This document shows positions 15,793 through 25,565 of a stretch of 64,000 bases of DNA, piece after piece (position 1 is the first letter of the stretch; each line of letters opens with the position of its first letter). This stretch comes from Phycicoccus sp. CSK15P-2 (GTDB lineage Bacteria > Actinomycetota > Actinomycetes > Actinomycetales > Dermatophilaceae): assembly GCF_016888005.1 (NCBI RefSeq), contig NZ_JAFDVE010000009.1:124001-188000 (forward strand). The letters are read 5' to 3'. Position numbers and translations under genes: made by a program. The notes below the pieces were generated by a model. That model was not told where the DNA came from. It did not search any database and was given only the letters and a program-made list of their open reading frames with translations.

Positions 15793-17477
15793 TCGAGGAG
15801 ATCCGGATCCGGGACCTCGGGGTCATCGACGAGGCGGTCCTGCCCCTCCACGCCGGGCTCACCGTCCTCACCGGCGAGACCGGCGCGGGGAAGACGATGG
15901 TCGTCACCGCTCTGGGGCTCCTGCTCGGTGGGCGCGGTGACTCGGGGCTGGTGCGCACCGGCGCCTCCCGCACCGTCGTCGAGGGGGTCCTCGACCTGCC
16001 GGTGGGCCACGCCGCGCTGCAGCGGGTCGACGAGGCCGGGGGCGACGTGTCGGACGGCCTCGTCCTCGTGCGCACCGTGCAGGCGGACGGCCGGTCCCGG
16101 GCCCACGTCGGCGGACGCGCCGCCCCCGTCGGGCTCCTCGCAGAGATCGCGGAACATCTCGTCGCGGTGCACGGCCAGGCCGACCAGTGGCGTCTGCGGC
16201 GCTCGGACGAGCACCGGGAGGTGCTCGACGCCTACGGCGGTGCGGCGGTCGGCGGACCCCTCGACGCGTACCGCGTCGCGCACGGCGCCCTGACCACGGC
16301 CGAGGAAGAGCTGGCCGGGCTGCGGACGGCCGCCGCGGAGCGGGCGCGGGAGGCCGAGACCCTGAGGCTCGGCCTCGAGCGGATCGAGGCCCTCGAGCCG
16401 GAGGCGGGGGAGGACGACGTACTGCGGGCCGAGTCCGACCGGCTCGGCCACGCCGAGGAGCTCCGTGCGGCGGCGGGCGCGGCGCACACCGTGCTGAGCG
16501 GCGACGACGACACCCCCGACGCCGCGCCTGGAGTGCTCACCGAGCTGGCGGACGCCTCGGCCCGGGTCGCTGCGGCCTCGGCGAGCGACCCCGCCCTCGC
16601 GGCCCTCGGCACCCGGATCGACGAGGTCCGGTACCTCGCCGCGGACCTCGCTGCCGACCTCGGCTCCTACCTCGCGGACGCCGACGTCGACCCCGCCCGT
16701 CTCGACCACGTCGAGCAGCGGCGAGCCGCCCTGACCGAGCTCACGCGGTTGTACGGACCCACCGTCGACGACGTGCTCGTCTGGGGGGCGGCGGCCGCCA
16801 CCCGGGTCGCCGAGCTGGACGGCACCGGAGACCGCATCGCAGAGCTCGAGGCGCGGGTCGCCGAGCTCACCGGTGCGCGGGAGACGGCCGCGCAGGCCCT
16901 CACCGACGCGCGCTGCCGGGCCGCGGAGACCCTCGGCACCCGGATCACCGACGAGCTCGCGCATCTGGCGATGGGAGCGGCGACCGTGCTGGTCGCCGTC
17001 GAGGACTCCGGCCGCTTCGGTGCCGACGGTCGCGACACCGTCGAGGTCCGCCTCGCCGCCGGACCCGGGACGACACCCAGGTCCGTGACCAAGGCCGCGT
17101 CCGGTGGTGAGCTCTCACGCGTGATGCTCGCCATCGAGGTCGCCACCGCGCAGGAGGTCGCCTCCGTGCCCACCTTCGTCTTCGACGAGGTCGACGCCGG
17201 GGTCGGCGGCCGTGCCGCGGTCGACGTCGGGGCCCGGCTCGCGGCGCTCGCCCGGCACGCGCAGGTCGTCGTCGTCACGCATCTGGCCCAGGTGGCGGCG
17301 CACGCCGACCGGCATCTCGTCGTCGAGAAGTCCGACGACGGCAGCGTCACCCGGAGCATGGTGCACGAGGTCACCGACGACGACCGCGTGACCGAGCTCG
17401 CGCGGATGCTGGGCGGTTCCGGCACCCAGGCGGCTCTCGACCACGCCCGGGACCTGCTGGCCCGGGCCCGTCCCTGA
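15789..17477 (+). CDS. recN: DNA repair protein RecN
   Basis: 562 aa from the GTG overlapping the nadK stop. SMC-like repair ATPase acting on DNA double-strand breaks. Walker A GETGAGKT is at residues 29-36, the ABC signature region is KAASGGELSRVMLAIE, and Walker B is FVFDEVDAGVGG, followed by VTHLAQVAAHA. The middle third is a coiled coil rich in Ala, Glu and Arg. No SOS box can be seen because the gene is embedded in the operon. Confidence 0.95.
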   Translation: MIEEIRIRDLGVIDEAVLPLHAGLTVLTGETGAGKTMVVTALGLLLGGRGDSGLVRTGASRTVVEGVLDLPVGHAALQRVDEAGGDVSDGLVLVRTVQADGRSRAHVGGRAAPVGLLAEIAEHLVAVHGQADQWRLRRSDEHREVLDAYGGAAVGGPLDAYRVAHGALTTAEEELAGLRTAAAERAREAETLRLGLERIEALEPEAGEDDVLRAESDRLGHAEELRAAAGAAHTVLSGDDDTPDAAPGVLTELADASARVAAASASDPALAALGTRIDEVRYLAADLAADLGSYLADADVDPARLDHVEQRRAALTELTRLYGPTVDDVLVWGAAAATRVAELDGTGDRIAELEARVAELTGARETAAQALTDARCRAAETLGTRITDELAHLAMGAATVLVAVEDSGRFGADGRDTVEVRLAAGPGTTPRSVTKAASGGELSRVMLAIEVATAQEVASVPTFVFDEVDAGVGGRAAVDVGARLAALARHAQVVVVTHLAQVAAHADRHLVVEKSDDGSVTRSMVHEVTDDDRVTELARMLGGSGTQAALDHARDLLARARP

Positions 17478-17498
17478 GCGCGTGGGAAGATGGTGCAG

Positions 17499-18677
17499 AT
17501 GTCCATCCGCATGCTCTCCCTCCGCGACCGGGACCCGTCCGGCGAGTCGGCCGGTCCGGCACGTGTCGACCCGCGGACCAAGAACCTCACCAAGCGGCTG
17601 CGGCCGGGCGACATCGCCGTCATCGACCACCTGGACATCGACCGCGTGAGCGCCGAGGCGCTCGTGGCGTGCCGGCCCGCCGCCGTGGTCAACGCCTCCG
17701 CCTCCATCTCCGGTCGGTACCCCAACCTCGGTCCCGAGATCATCGTCGCGGCCGGCATCCCCCTGCTCGACAGCGCCGGTGCCGACGTCATGGCCATCAC
17801 GGAGGGCACCCCGCTGCGGGTCGAGGACGGACGTCTCGTCACGGCCTCCGGCCCCGTGGGCTCGGGCACGCTGCTCACACCGGACGCCGTGCAGGAGGCC
17901 ATGACCCTCGCCCGCGCGGGGCTGTCCGCCGAGATCGAGGCCTTCGCCGAGAACACGATGGACTACCTCCGCAAGGAGCGCGAGCTGCTGTTCGACGGGG
18001 TGGGGGTGCCGGAGGTCCGCACCGACCTCGACGGCAGGCACGTCCTCATCGTCGTCCGCGGCTACCACTACAAGGAGGACCTCGAGATCCTCCGGCCCTA
18101 CATCCGGGAGTTCAAGCCGATCCTCATCGGCGTCGACGGCGGGGCCGACGCGCTCATCGAGGCCCGGCACACCCCCGACCTCATCGTCGGCGACATGGAC
18201 TCCGTCTCCGACGCCGCGCTGCGCTGCGGGGCCGAGATCGTCGTCCACGCCTACCGGGACGGGCGTGCGCCCGGTCTCGACCGGGTCCGTGAGCTCGGGG
18301 TGGACCCCGTGGTGTTCCCCGCGACGGGCACGAGCGAGGACGTCGCGATGCTCCTCGCCGACGACAAGGGGGCGACCCTCATCGTGGCCGTCGGCACGCA
18401 CGTGACCCTCGTCGAGTTCCTCGACAAGGGCCGTTCCGGCATGGCGAGCACATTCCTCACCCGCCTGCGCGTCGGTGGCAAGCTCGTCGACGCCAAGGGC
18501 GTGAGCCGCCTGTACCGCACGCGCATCTCGTCCTTCAGCATCGTCCTCATGCTCGGCGTCGCCGTCTTCGCCCTCGGGGCCGCGCTGTGGTCGACCGCCG
18601 GGGGCCAGGCCCTGCTCGAGGTGGTCGCCGCACGCATCGACGACCTGCTCACCGCCATCGGAGGACTGTTCGGGTGA
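17499..18677 (+). CDS. steA: Cytokinetic-ring protein SteA (thiamin pyrophosphokinase-fold)
   Basis: 392 aa. The ATG at 17499 is preferred over 17490 because GGGAAG (17484-17489) directly abuts the earlier ATG but lies 9 bases from the later one. The N-terminal half has VVNASASISGRYPNLGPEII; the middle resembles the thiamin pyrophosphokinase catalytic domain (GVDGGADALIEA, PDLIVGDMDSVSD). One transmembrane helix lies near residues 340-362 (SIVLMLGVAVFALGAALW). In Corynebacterium glutamicum SteA and SteB localise to the division ring and affect cell separation. Position after recN equals Rv1697. Confidence 0.88.
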   Translation: MSIRMLSLRDRDPSGESAGPARVDPRTKNLTKRLRPGDIAVIDHLDIDRVSAEALVACRPAAVVNASASISGRYPNLGPEIIVAAGIPLLDSAGADVMAITEGTPLRVEDGRLVTASGPVGSGTLLTPDAVQEAMTLARAGLSAEIEAFAENTMDYLRKERELLFDGVGVPEVRTDLDGRHVLIVVRGYHYKEDLEILRPYIREFKPILIGVDGGADALIEARHTPDLIVGDMDSVSDAALRCGAEIVVHAYRDGRAPGLDRVRELGVDPVVFPATGTSEDVAMLLADDKGATLIVAVGTHVTLVEFLDKGRSGMASTFLTRLRVGGKLVDAKGVSRLYRTRISSFSIVLMLGVAVFALGAALWSTAGGQALLEVVAARIDDLLTAIGGLFG

Positions 18678-19633
18678 TCGACTTCCGCTACCACATCGTC
18701 TCCATCGCCTCGATCTTCCTCGCGCTCGCCGTCGGCATCGTCCTCGGCGCGGGGCCGCTCAAGGGCGAGATCGGCTCGACCCTGCAGAGCGAGGTCGCCG
18801 GGCTGCGCGACGACAAGACCCAGCTCAACGACCAGCTCACCGCCGCGCGCGCAGCCGTCGAGCAGCGGGACGCGTACCTCAGCTCGGTGAGCGACCGGGT
18901 CGTGCGGGGCGCCCTCGACACGAGGAGGGTGGCCCTCGTCGTCCTGCCCGGCGCGGACGCCGCGGTCAGCGAGACCGTCCTCGACGCCGTGACCGCCGCC
19001 GGCGGCGAGGTCGTCTCCACCACCTCCGTGGCAGGGGAGTGGGTGACGACCGACGAGGACGCCGCGGCGACGCGCGACGACGCCGTGGCGCAGGTCGCGC
19101 AGACCAGCGGCGTGGACATCTCGGCACCCGGCAGCGCCCAGCCCCGCGACGTCCTGCTCGCCACGCTCCTCGCCCGCTCCGGGGACGTCCAGGACCCGGG
19201 GCCCGGTGACACCGCCTCCCGTAACGGTCTGGACGGGCTCGCCGACGCCGGGTTGATCAGCCTCGACGCCCCCGAGTTCGCCCGCGCCGACCTCGTCGTC
19301 GTCGTCTCGGGTGTGGTCGGCGACGGTGACGAGACGGTGCGCACCGAGACGGCGCGGCGCTGGGTCGACCTCGCGTCCGCGCTCGACTCCGCATCGCGCG
19401 GTGCGGTGGTCGTCACGGACGCCGTGGCGGGGAGCGAGGAGGTGTCCGTGGTCGCCACGCTGCGCGCGGACGCGTCGACCGCCGGCGAGGTCTCGGGTGT
19501 CGACGACGCCGGCGATCCGACCGGGATCACGAGCACCGTGTTCGCCCTCGCGGAGCAGGCCGACGGCGGTGCCGGCCAGTACGGACTCGAGCCCAGCGCC
19601 GACGCACCCTTCGCACCGGCACCCGGCTCGTGA
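18674..19633 (+). CDS. SteB / MctB-family (copper transporter family) membrane protein
   Basis: 319 aa, GTG overlapping the steA stop. Starts MIDFRYHIVSIASIFLALAV, the hallmark N-terminal membrane anchor of the family that includes mycobacterial MctB (Rv1698) and corynebacterial SteB. A coiled-coil stretch follows (residues ~35-75), then an extracytoplasmic alpha/beta domain. Family members have been linked to copper tolerance or channel activity in mycobacteria and to cytokinesis with SteA in corynebacteria. Here coupling to steA favours the division role. No metal-binding motif is obvious. Confidence 0.85.
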   Translation: MIDFRYHIVSIASIFLALAVGIVLGAGPLKGEIGSTLQSEVAGLRDDKTQLNDQLTAARAAVEQRDAYLSSVSDRVVRGALDTRRVALVVLPGADAAVSETVLDAVTAAGGEVVSTTSVAGEWVTTDEDAAATRDDAVAQVAQTSGVDISAPGSAQPRDVLLATLLARSGDVQDPGPGDTASRNGLDGLADAGLISLDAPEFARADLVVVVSGVVGDGDETVRTETARRWVDLASALDSASRGAVVVTDAVAGSEEVSVVATLRADASTAGEVSGVDDAGDPTGITSTVFALAEQADGGAGQYGLEPSADAPFAPAPGS

Positions 19634-20439
19634 GCCCGGCCCGTCCGGTCCTCGCAGGTCTGGCCGGGGCGATGGTCGCCGCCGGCTCCTTCCGGGCGCT
19701 CCGGGCGCGGGTGCGCTCGTCCCGCTGGCAGCGCACCAACCACGCCGGCCGGCCCGTGACCGTCCTCGAGGGGCCCGCCTACGTCGTCGGCGCGGTCGCC
19801 GGTGCCGCGCTCGGTGGCCCTGCAGGCGTCGTCGCGGCAGCGGGCGCCGGTGCGTTCGGCGCGCTCGACGACCTCGCCGGTGACGGCTCGTCCAAGGGGC
19901 TGCGTGGTCACCTCGGTGCGGCGCTGCGTGGCGAGGTGACGACGGGGGCCGTGAAGGTCGTCGGGTTGGGCCTCACCGGGCTGCTCGCGGCCGCCCTCGC
20001 CGACCGCGACCGGGCCGACTGCCGCGTCATCGACACCCTCGTCGCGGGGTCCGTCGTCGCCGGTGCCGCCAACCTCGCGAACCTGCTCGACCTCCGCCCC
20101 GGAAGGGCCCTCAAGGCCACCGTGATCGCCGCGGCGCCGTTGGCCCTCGGCCGTACGGGGCCCGGGCGGACCACCGCGGGCGCTGCTGCCGGCGCCTCGC
20201 TCGGTGTCCTCGCCGAGGACCTCGCGGGCCGGGCGATGCTCGGGGACACCGGCGCCAACGCCGCCGGAGCGCTCGTCGGCGTGGCCCTCGCGCAGCGCAC
20301 GGGTCGCACCGGTCGCCTCGTGGCCCTCGCCGCCCTGACGACCGCGACGCTCGCCTCGGAACGGATCAGCTTCACCGCCGTCATCGAGTCCACCCCGGTG
20401 CTCCGCGAGATCGACGCATGGGGCCGGCCGCACCGATGA
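19630..20439 (+). CDS. Short MraY/WecA-like (PNPT) membrane transferase
   Basis: 269 aa, GTG overlapping the previous stop. Hydrophobic segments alternate with motifs of polyprenyl-phosphate N-acetylhexosamine-1-phosphate transferases: RTNHAGRPVTVLEGPA (35-50), the paired aspartates in GALDDLAGDGSSKGLRGHL (78-96; D80/D81), NLANLLDLRPGRALK (148-162; D154) and GDTGANAAGA (205-214; D206). All three acidic motifs expected for metal and UDP-sugar handling are kept, so it may be active although ~90 residues shorter than MraY. Likely role: starting a lipid-linked glycan (inference from motifs plus the following flippase and glycosyltransferase). Confidence 0.72.
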   Translation: MSPARPVLAGLAGAMVAAGSFRALRARVRSSRWQRTNHAGRPVTVLEGPAYVVGAVAGAALGGPAGVVAAAGAGAFGALDDLAGDGSSKGLRGHLGAALRGEVTTGAVKVVGLGLTGLLAAALADRDRADCRVIDTLVAGSVVAGAANLANLLDLRPGRALKATVIAAAPLALGRTGPGRTTAGAAAGASLGVLAEDLAGRAMLGDTGANAAGALVGVALAQRTGRTGRLVALAALTTATLASERISFTAVIESTPVLREIDAWGRPHR

Positions 20440-22067
20440 CGAGACAGCGGGTCGCGGCGGGTATCGCGGGCGCCGCCGGGCTCATCGCCCTGGTCACGGT
20501 CTTCTCCCGGGCCGCCGGTTTCGCCCGGATCCTCGTCTTCGCCGAGTCCGTCCGGGCGGGAGGGGTCGGCCAGATCTACCAGAGCGTCAACGCGCTGCCG
20601 AACGTCGTGTTCGAGGTCGCGGCCGGAGGCACCCTGGCCGCCGCCGCCGTGCCGCTCGTCGCGCACCGGCTGGGGGAGGGACGCCGCGAGCACGCCGACC
20701 GGCTGGCCTCGGTGCTGCTCACCTGGGCCCTCGCCGTGCTCGTCCCGCTCGGGACCGCGCTGTTCCTCCTCGCCGGCCCGTTGGTCACCCTCCTCGTCAA
20801 CGCGCCGGACGCCGCCGGCCACGCCGTCGGGGTCACCATGCTGCGGGTGTTCTCGCTGCAGGTGCCGCTCTACGGCGTGGGGATCGTGCTCACCGGGGTG
20901 CTGCACGCCCATCGCCGGTTCCTCATGGCCGCCCTCGGACCGCTGCTCTCGTCGGTCGTCGTGCTCGCGAGCTACCTCTGGTACGGCTCGCTCACCGGGG
21001 GCGAGACCGACCCGAACCTGGTCCCGGCGAGCGCCGTCGCCGTGCTCGCGTGGGGCACCACCCTCGGCGTGGCCGTCCTGTCGCTGCCGCTCGTGCTCCC
21101 GGCGTTGCGCACGGGCTGGCGGTGGCAGCCCTCGTTCCGGCTCGAGCCGGAGGACCGGCGGCGCATCGGGCACCTCGCGGGCGCCGGGGTGCTGGCCCTC
21201 GTGGCGCAGCAGAGCGCCGTGCTCGTCACCATGTTCCTCGCCAACCGGGCCTCCGCCGGTGGCGTCTTCGTCGTCTACGGGTACGCCCAGGCGGTCTACC
21301 TGCTCCCGTACGCGGTGCTCGCCGTGCCGGTCGCGCAGAGCGTCTTCCCGGCCCTGGCCCAGGGGCACGCGGCGGGAGCCGACACGGCCCGCACCGTGGC
21401 CCGCTCGATGCGGGCCGTGGTCGTGCTCCAGGGCGTGGCGGCGGGGGTCCTCATGGCCGCCGCGCCGGCGGTCGGGGCGTTCTTCGGGCTGCTCGACGCC
21501 CGCCGCGGTGCCGACGGCGCCAGCCCCGAGGCCATCGCGGCGCTTCCCGGTGCGCTGCTCGCCTTCGCCCCCGGCCTGGTCGGCTTCGGTCTCGTCGCTC
21601 TCCTCACCCGGGCGGTGTACGTCCGCGGGCGTCCGCTCGACGCGGCGCTGGCCGTCGCGGGTGGGTGGGTGCTCGCGGCCGCCCTGCCGGCGGTCCTCGC
21701 GGGGACCGGCGCGTCGCCCGGGACGCTGCTGCGAACCGTGGGCATCGCGTCGACCCTCGGGATGACGGTGGCCGGCCTCGGCCTCGTGGTCCTCGTCCGT
21801 GGCCTGTGGGGGCCGGAGGTCACCACAGGCCTGGGCCGGACGACCGGCGCGGTCGTCGTCGCGATGGCCCTCGCGGTGTTCCTCGGCGACCTCGTGACCC
21901 ACGGCAGGGCCCTCGACGACCTCCCCGAGACGGTGGTCGTCGGCGTGGCGGCGGGCGCGGTGGCACTCCTCGTCGGCACGCTCGCGGTGTTCTACGGTGA
22001 CAGGGCAGTGATGCGCGAGATCCGCGACCGTGGCCGTGCCCGGAGACGGGGAGGAGGCGACCGATGA
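20436..22067 (+). CDS. MurJ/MviN-family lipid flippase
   Basis: 543 aa from the ATG at 20436 overlapping the previous stop (ATGA); an in-frame ATG at 20418 is less likely. A polytopic membrane protein with ~14 hydrophobic segments. Family motifs include FSRAAGFARILVFAESVRAG, QIYQSVNALPNVVFEVAAGG and YLLPYAVLAVPVAQSVFPAL. MurJ flips lipid II; this copy has no C-terminal kinase-like domain such as mycobacterial MviN has. It lies between a PNPT-like gene and a glycosyltransferase rather than at the usual trxB/oriC-proximal murJ locus, so it may be a paralogue for another lipid-linked glycan. Confidence 0.85.
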   Translation: MTRQRVAAGIAGAAGLIALVTVFSRAAGFARILVFAESVRAGGVGQIYQSVNALPNVVFEVAAGGTLAAAAVPLVAHRLGEGRREHADRLASVLLTWALAVLVPLGTALFLLAGPLVTLLVNAPDAAGHAVGVTMLRVFSLQVPLYGVGIVLTGVLHAHRRFLMAALGPLLSSVVVLASYLWYGSLTGGETDPNLVPASAVAVLAWGTTLGVAVLSLPLVLPALRTGWRWQPSFRLEPEDRRRIGHLAGAGVLALVAQQSAVLVTMFLANRASAGGVFVVYGYAQAVYLLPYAVLAVPVAQSVFPALAQGHAAGADTARTVARSMRAVVVLQGVAAGVLMAAAPAVGAFFGLLDARRGADGASPEAIAALPGALLAFAPGLVGFGLVALLTRAVYVRGRPLDAALAVAGGWVLAAALPAVLAGTGASPGTLLRTVGIASTLGMTVAGLGLVVLVRGLWGPEVTTGLGRTTGAVVVAMALAVFLGDLVTHGRALDDLPETVVVGVAAGAVALLVGTLAVFYGDRAVMREIRDRGRARRRGGGDR

Positions 22068-23140
22068 GGGTCCTCCTCGTCATGGGGACGAGCACCGGCG
22101 GGGTCGGGCGGCACGTCCAGGGACTCGCCCGGCTGCTCGCGGGAGCGGGTCACGAGGTCGTGCTCGCCTGCCCCGCGGCAGCGGCCGAGGCCTTCGACCT
22201 CGCCGAGCACGCCGGGGTCACCGTCCTCGACGTCAGCGACCGGCCGCAGCCGGCGCGGGACGCTCGTGCCGTGCGGGTCCTGCGGGGGCTCACCCGCGGT
22301 GCCGACGTCGTGCACGCGCACGGGCTGCGGGTCGGCGCGCTCGCGGCCCTCGCGCTCACCCGCCGCAGCACCCCCCTGGTCACCACGCTCCACAACGCCT
22401 CGCCCGCCGGGAGGGTCACCGGTGCCGTGTACGCCGCCCTCGAACGGGTCGTGGCCCGCGGGTCGGCCGTCGTCCTCGGCGTCTCGGGGGACCTCGTCGA
22501 GCGGATGGACGCCCTGGGCGCCCGGAGCACGGGCCTCGCCGTCGTCCCCGCCCCGACCCGCCGCGCCGCCGCGCGGGACCGCTACGCCGTGCACGCCGGG
22601 CTGGGCATCGACGACCGCACCGCGCTCGCGGTCGTCCTCGCCCGGCTGGCGCCGCAGAAGGGTCTGGACGTCCTCCTGGACGCCCACGGTGACCTCACCG
22701 ACCTCGACCTCCTCACCGTCGTGGCCGGCGACGGCCCCCTCCGGAGCCGCATCCAGGACCGGATCGACGCCGAGTCGCTGCCGGTGCGCCTCCTCGGCCG
22801 CCGTGACGACGTGCCCGACCTCCTCGCCGCCGCCGACGTGGTCGTCTCGAGTGCGGTCTGGGAGGGGCAGCCGGTGGGTCTCCAGGAGGCCCTGCACGCC
22901 GGCGCGGCGATCGTCGCGACCGACGCCGGGGGGACCGCCGCGGTCGTCGGGGACGCCGCGGTGCTCGTCCCCGTCGGTGACCCCGGGTCGCTCGCGCGCG
23001 GCGTCCGGGACGTCCTCGTGCACGGCTCGGTGCGTGACGACCTGCGGTCCAAGGCCATGGAGCGTGCCGCCGAGCTACCCACCGAGGACGACGCGCTGGC
23101 CTCTGCGCTCGAGACCTACCGCGCCGCGGGTGCGCGATGA
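22064..23140 (+). CDS. GT-B glycosyltransferase (family 4 type)
   Basis: 358 aa, ATG overlapping the flippase stop. The N-terminal acceptor domain has the glycine-rich [18 protein letters not shown]. The C-terminal donor domain has [34 protein letters not shown] and [20 protein letters not shown], which carries the E-x7-E motif of retaining GT4 enzymes. No membrane span, so likely cytoplasmic and peripheral. The sugar donor cannot be read. Context suggests it extends the lipid-linked product of the PNPT-like gene before flipping. Confidence 0.85.
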   Translation: MRVLLVMGTSTGGVGRHVQGLARLLAGAGHEVVLACPAAAAEAFDLAEHAGVTVLDVSDRPQPARDARAVRVLRGLTRGADVVHAHGLRVGALAALALTRRSTPLVTTLHNASPAGRVTGAVYAALERVVARGSAVVLGVSGDLVERMDALGARSTGLAVVPAPTRRAAARDRYAVHAGLGIDDRTALAVVLARLAPQKGLDVLLDAHGDLTDLDLLTVVAGDGPLRSRIQDRIDAESLPVRLLGRRDDVPDLLAAADVVVSSAVWEGQPVGLQEALHAGAAIVATDAGGTAAVVGDAAVLVPVGDPGSLARGVRDVLVHGSVRDDLRSKAMERAAELPTEDDALASALETYRAAGAR

Positions 23141-23142
23141 CG

Positions 23143-23148
23143 TATCGT
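23143..23148 (+). promoter_or_regulatory. Likely -10 box for a leaderless pyrG transcript
   Basis: TATCGT ends 8 bases before the GTG at 23157. There is no Shine-Dalgarno sequence before either candidate GTG, so the message probably starts at or next to the start codon. No clear -35. Confidence 0.45.
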
Positions 23149-23156
23149 TGAAGCCC

Positions 23157-24869
23157 GTGGTGCCTCAGACGAAACAGATCTTCGTGACCGGAGGCGTCGC
23201 CTCCTCTCTCGGCAAGGGCCTGACCGCCTCGTCCCTCGGGCACCTGCTGCGGGCACGCGGGCTCCGGGTGACGATGCAGAAGCTCGACCCGTACCTCAAC
23301 GTCGACCCGGGCACCATGAACCCGTTCCAGCACGGTGAGGTCTTCGTCACCGACGACGGCGCCGAGACCGACCTCGACATCGGTCACTACGAGCGCTTCC
23401 TCGACGTCAACCTTCGCGGCAGCGCCAACGTCACCACCGGCCAGGTGTACAACCGGGTCATCCAGAGGGAGCGCCGGGGTGAGTACCTCGGCGACACCGT
23501 CCAGGTGATCCCGCACATCACGAACGAGCTCAAGGACCGGATGCGGGCCCAGGCGGCAGGGTCTCCGGGGGTCGAGGACGCGGACGCTCCGGACATCATC
23601 ATCACCGAGATCGGTGGCACCGTCGGCGACATCGAGTCGCTGCCGTTCCTCGAGGCGGCCCGCCAGGTCCGGCACGACCTCGGGCGCGACAACGTCTTCT
23701 TCCTCCACGTCTCGCTCGTGCCCTACCTCGCCCCGAGCGGCGAGCTGAAGACCAAGCCGACCCAGCACTCCGTCGCGGCCCTGCGCCAGGTCGGCATCCA
23801 GCCCGACGCGCTCGTGCTGCGGGCGGACCGCGAGATCCCGGAGTCGATCAAGCGCAAGATCAGCCTCATGTGCGACGTCGACAACGAGGCCTGCGCAGCC
23901 GCGGTCGACGCCCCGAGCATCTACGACATCCCCAAGGTGCTGCACCGCGAGGGTCTGGACGCCTACGTCGTGCGCCGGCTCGGCCTCGTCTTCCGGGACG
24001 TGGACTGGACCGACTGGGACCTCCTCCTCGGGCGGGTGCACAATCCCGAGCACGAGGTCGAGGTCGCGCTGGTCGGCAAGTACATCGACCTCCCCGACGC
24101 GTACCTCTCGGTCACCGAGGCCCTGCGCGCGGGGGGCTTCCACCACGACGCCAAGGTGCGCATCCGCTGGGTCGCCTCGGACGGCTGCGAGACCGAGGCG
24201 GGGGCGCAGAAGGCCCTCGGTGGGGTCGACGCGGTCCTCGTCCCCGGTGGCTTCGGCGTGCGGGGCATCGAGGGCAAGGTCGGTGCGCTGCGCTGGGCCC
24301 GCGAGCGCCGGGTGCCCACGCTCGGCATCTGCCTGGGTCTGCAGTGCATGGTCATCGAGTACGCCCGGACCGTCGCGGGGATCGACGGAGCGAGCTCCAC
24401 CGAGTTCGACCCCGACACGCCCGCCCCGGTCATCGCGACGATGGAGGAGCAGAAGGCGTTCGTCGAGGGGGCGGGCGACCTCGGCGGCACCATGCGGCTC
24501 GGCAGCCAGCGGGCACGGCTCACGGCCGGCTCGGTCGTCGCCGAGGCCTACGGCGCCGAGGTGGCCGACGAGCGGCACCGGCACCGCTACGAGGTCAACG
24601 AGGGCTACCGCGAGCGGCTCGAGGCCGCCGGGCTGGTCATCAGCGGCACCCACCCGGACCTCGGTCTCGTCGAGTTCGTCGAGCTGCCCCGTGCGGACCA
24701 CCCGTACTACGTCGCGACCCAGGCGCACCCGGAGTTCAAGTCCCGCCCCACCCGCGCCCACCCGCTCTTCTCCGGGCTCGTCGGCGCCGCCATCGAGCAG
24801 CAGCGGTCGTCCCGGCTCGTCGAGGTCGAGCGCCCGCGGGTCGCGGAGCCTGCCGACGCCAGTGCCTGA
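23157..24869 (+). CDS. pyrG: CTP synthase
   Basis: 570 aa from GTG 23157 (GTG 23160 is the alternative). Converts UTP, ATP and glutamine to CTP. The N-terminal synthetase domain starts [20 protein letters not shown] and includes [17 protein letters not shown]. The C-terminal glutaminase domain has [13 protein letters not shown] and the nucleophile in [16 protein letters not shown], with the His/Glu pair in [10 protein letters not shown]. The gene sits between the glycosyltransferase and a Nudix gene, as in other actinobacteria (Rv1699). Confidence 0.97.
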   Translation: MVPQTKQIFVTGGVASSLGKGLTASSLGHLLRARGLRVTMQKLDPYLNVDPGTMNPFQHGEVFVTDDGAETDLDIGHYERFLDVNLRGSANVTTGQVYNRVIQRERRGEYLGDTVQVIPHITNELKDRMRAQAAGSPGVEDADAPDIIITEIGGTVGDIESLPFLEAARQVRHDLGRDNVFFLHVSLVPYLAPSGELKTKPTQHSVAALRQVGIQPDALVLRADREIPESIKRKISLMCDVDNEACAAAVDAPSIYDIPKVLHREGLDAYVVRRLGLVFRDVDWTDWDLLLGRVHNPEHEVEVALVGKYIDLPDAYLSVTEALRAGGFHHDAKVRIRWVASDGCETEAGAQKALGGVDAVLVPGGFGVRGIEGKVGALRWARERRVPTLGICLGLQCMVIEYARTVAGIDGASSTEFDPDTPAPVIATMEEQKAFVEGAGDLGGTMRLGSQRARLTAGSVVAEAYGAEVADERHRHRYEVNEGYRERLEAAGLVISGTHPDLGLVEFVELPRADHPYYVATQAHPEFKSRPTRAHPLFSGLVGAAIEQQRSSRLVEVERPRVAEPADASA

Positions 24870-25500
24870 GCCGCTGCGCGACCGGCTGGAGCGGCGCCCC
24901 GTCGTCGACTCGACCCTGGCCTTCGAAGGGCGGGTGTGGGACGTCCGCAGCGACCGGGTCGACCTCGGTGCGGCCGGCGTCGTGACCCGCGACTACGTCG
25001 ACCACACCGGTGCCGTCGCCGTCCTCGCGCTCGACGAGGACGACCGCGCCGTCGTCATCCAGCAGTACCGCCACCCGGTGGGCGCCTTCGACTGGGAGAT
25101 TCCCGCCGGACTCCTCGACGTCGACGGAGAGGCGGCCCACGTGGCCGCCGCCCGCGAGCTGGCGGAGGAGGCCGACGTCACGGCCCGTCAGTGGTCCACG
25201 CTCGTCGACCACTGGGCCTCGCCGGGCGGGTCGAGCGAGAGCCTGCGGATCTTCCTCGCCCGCGGTCTCGGCGTGGTCCCCGAGGCGGAGCGCCACGAGC
25301 GCGCGCACGAGGAGCTCGGCATGCCCGTGCTCCGGGTCCCGCTGGAGGACCTCGTCGACGGCGTCGTGGCCGGGCGCCTGCACAACCCGACCCTCGTCAT
25401 CGCGGTGCTGGCCGCCGAGGCGTTCCGGGGCCGCGGGTGGGCCGGGCTGAGACCGGCCGACGCGCCCTGGCCGGAGCGCAGCCCGGGCCGGACCCGCTGA
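24862..25500 (+). CDS. Nudix hydrolase, ADP-ribose pyrophosphatase type
   Basis: 212 aa from GTG 24862, overlapping the pyrG end by 8 bases. The Nudix box is [12 protein letters not shown] followed by [11 protein letters not shown], preceded by [17 protein letters not shown] as in ADP-ribose diphosphatases. It would split ADP-ribose to AMP and ribose-5-phosphate. Matches Rv1700 in position and motif. The C-terminal GRTR tail is unremarkable. In mycobacteria xerD follows; here it does not. Confidence 0.9.
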   Translation: MPEPLRDRLERRPVVDSTLAFEGRVWDVRSDRVDLGAAGVVTRDYVDHTGAVAVLALDEDDRAVVIQQYRHPVGAFDWEIPAGLLDVDGEAAHVAAARELAEEADVTARQWSTLVDHWASPGGSSESLRIFLARGLGVVPEAERHERAHEELGMPVLRVPLEDLVDGVVAGRLHNPTLVIAVLAAEAFRGRGWAGLRPADAPWPERSPGRTR

Positions 25501-25565
25501 GACCCGACGGACCCGGGACCGACGGACGCCACGTGTGGGCCGGGGACGCGTGGGACGATGCAGTC

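Noticed and set aside
17490-17498. ATG 17490 as the steA start
   Set aside because: The only ribosome-binding-like sequence directly abuts it, while the ATG at 17499 has normal spacing.
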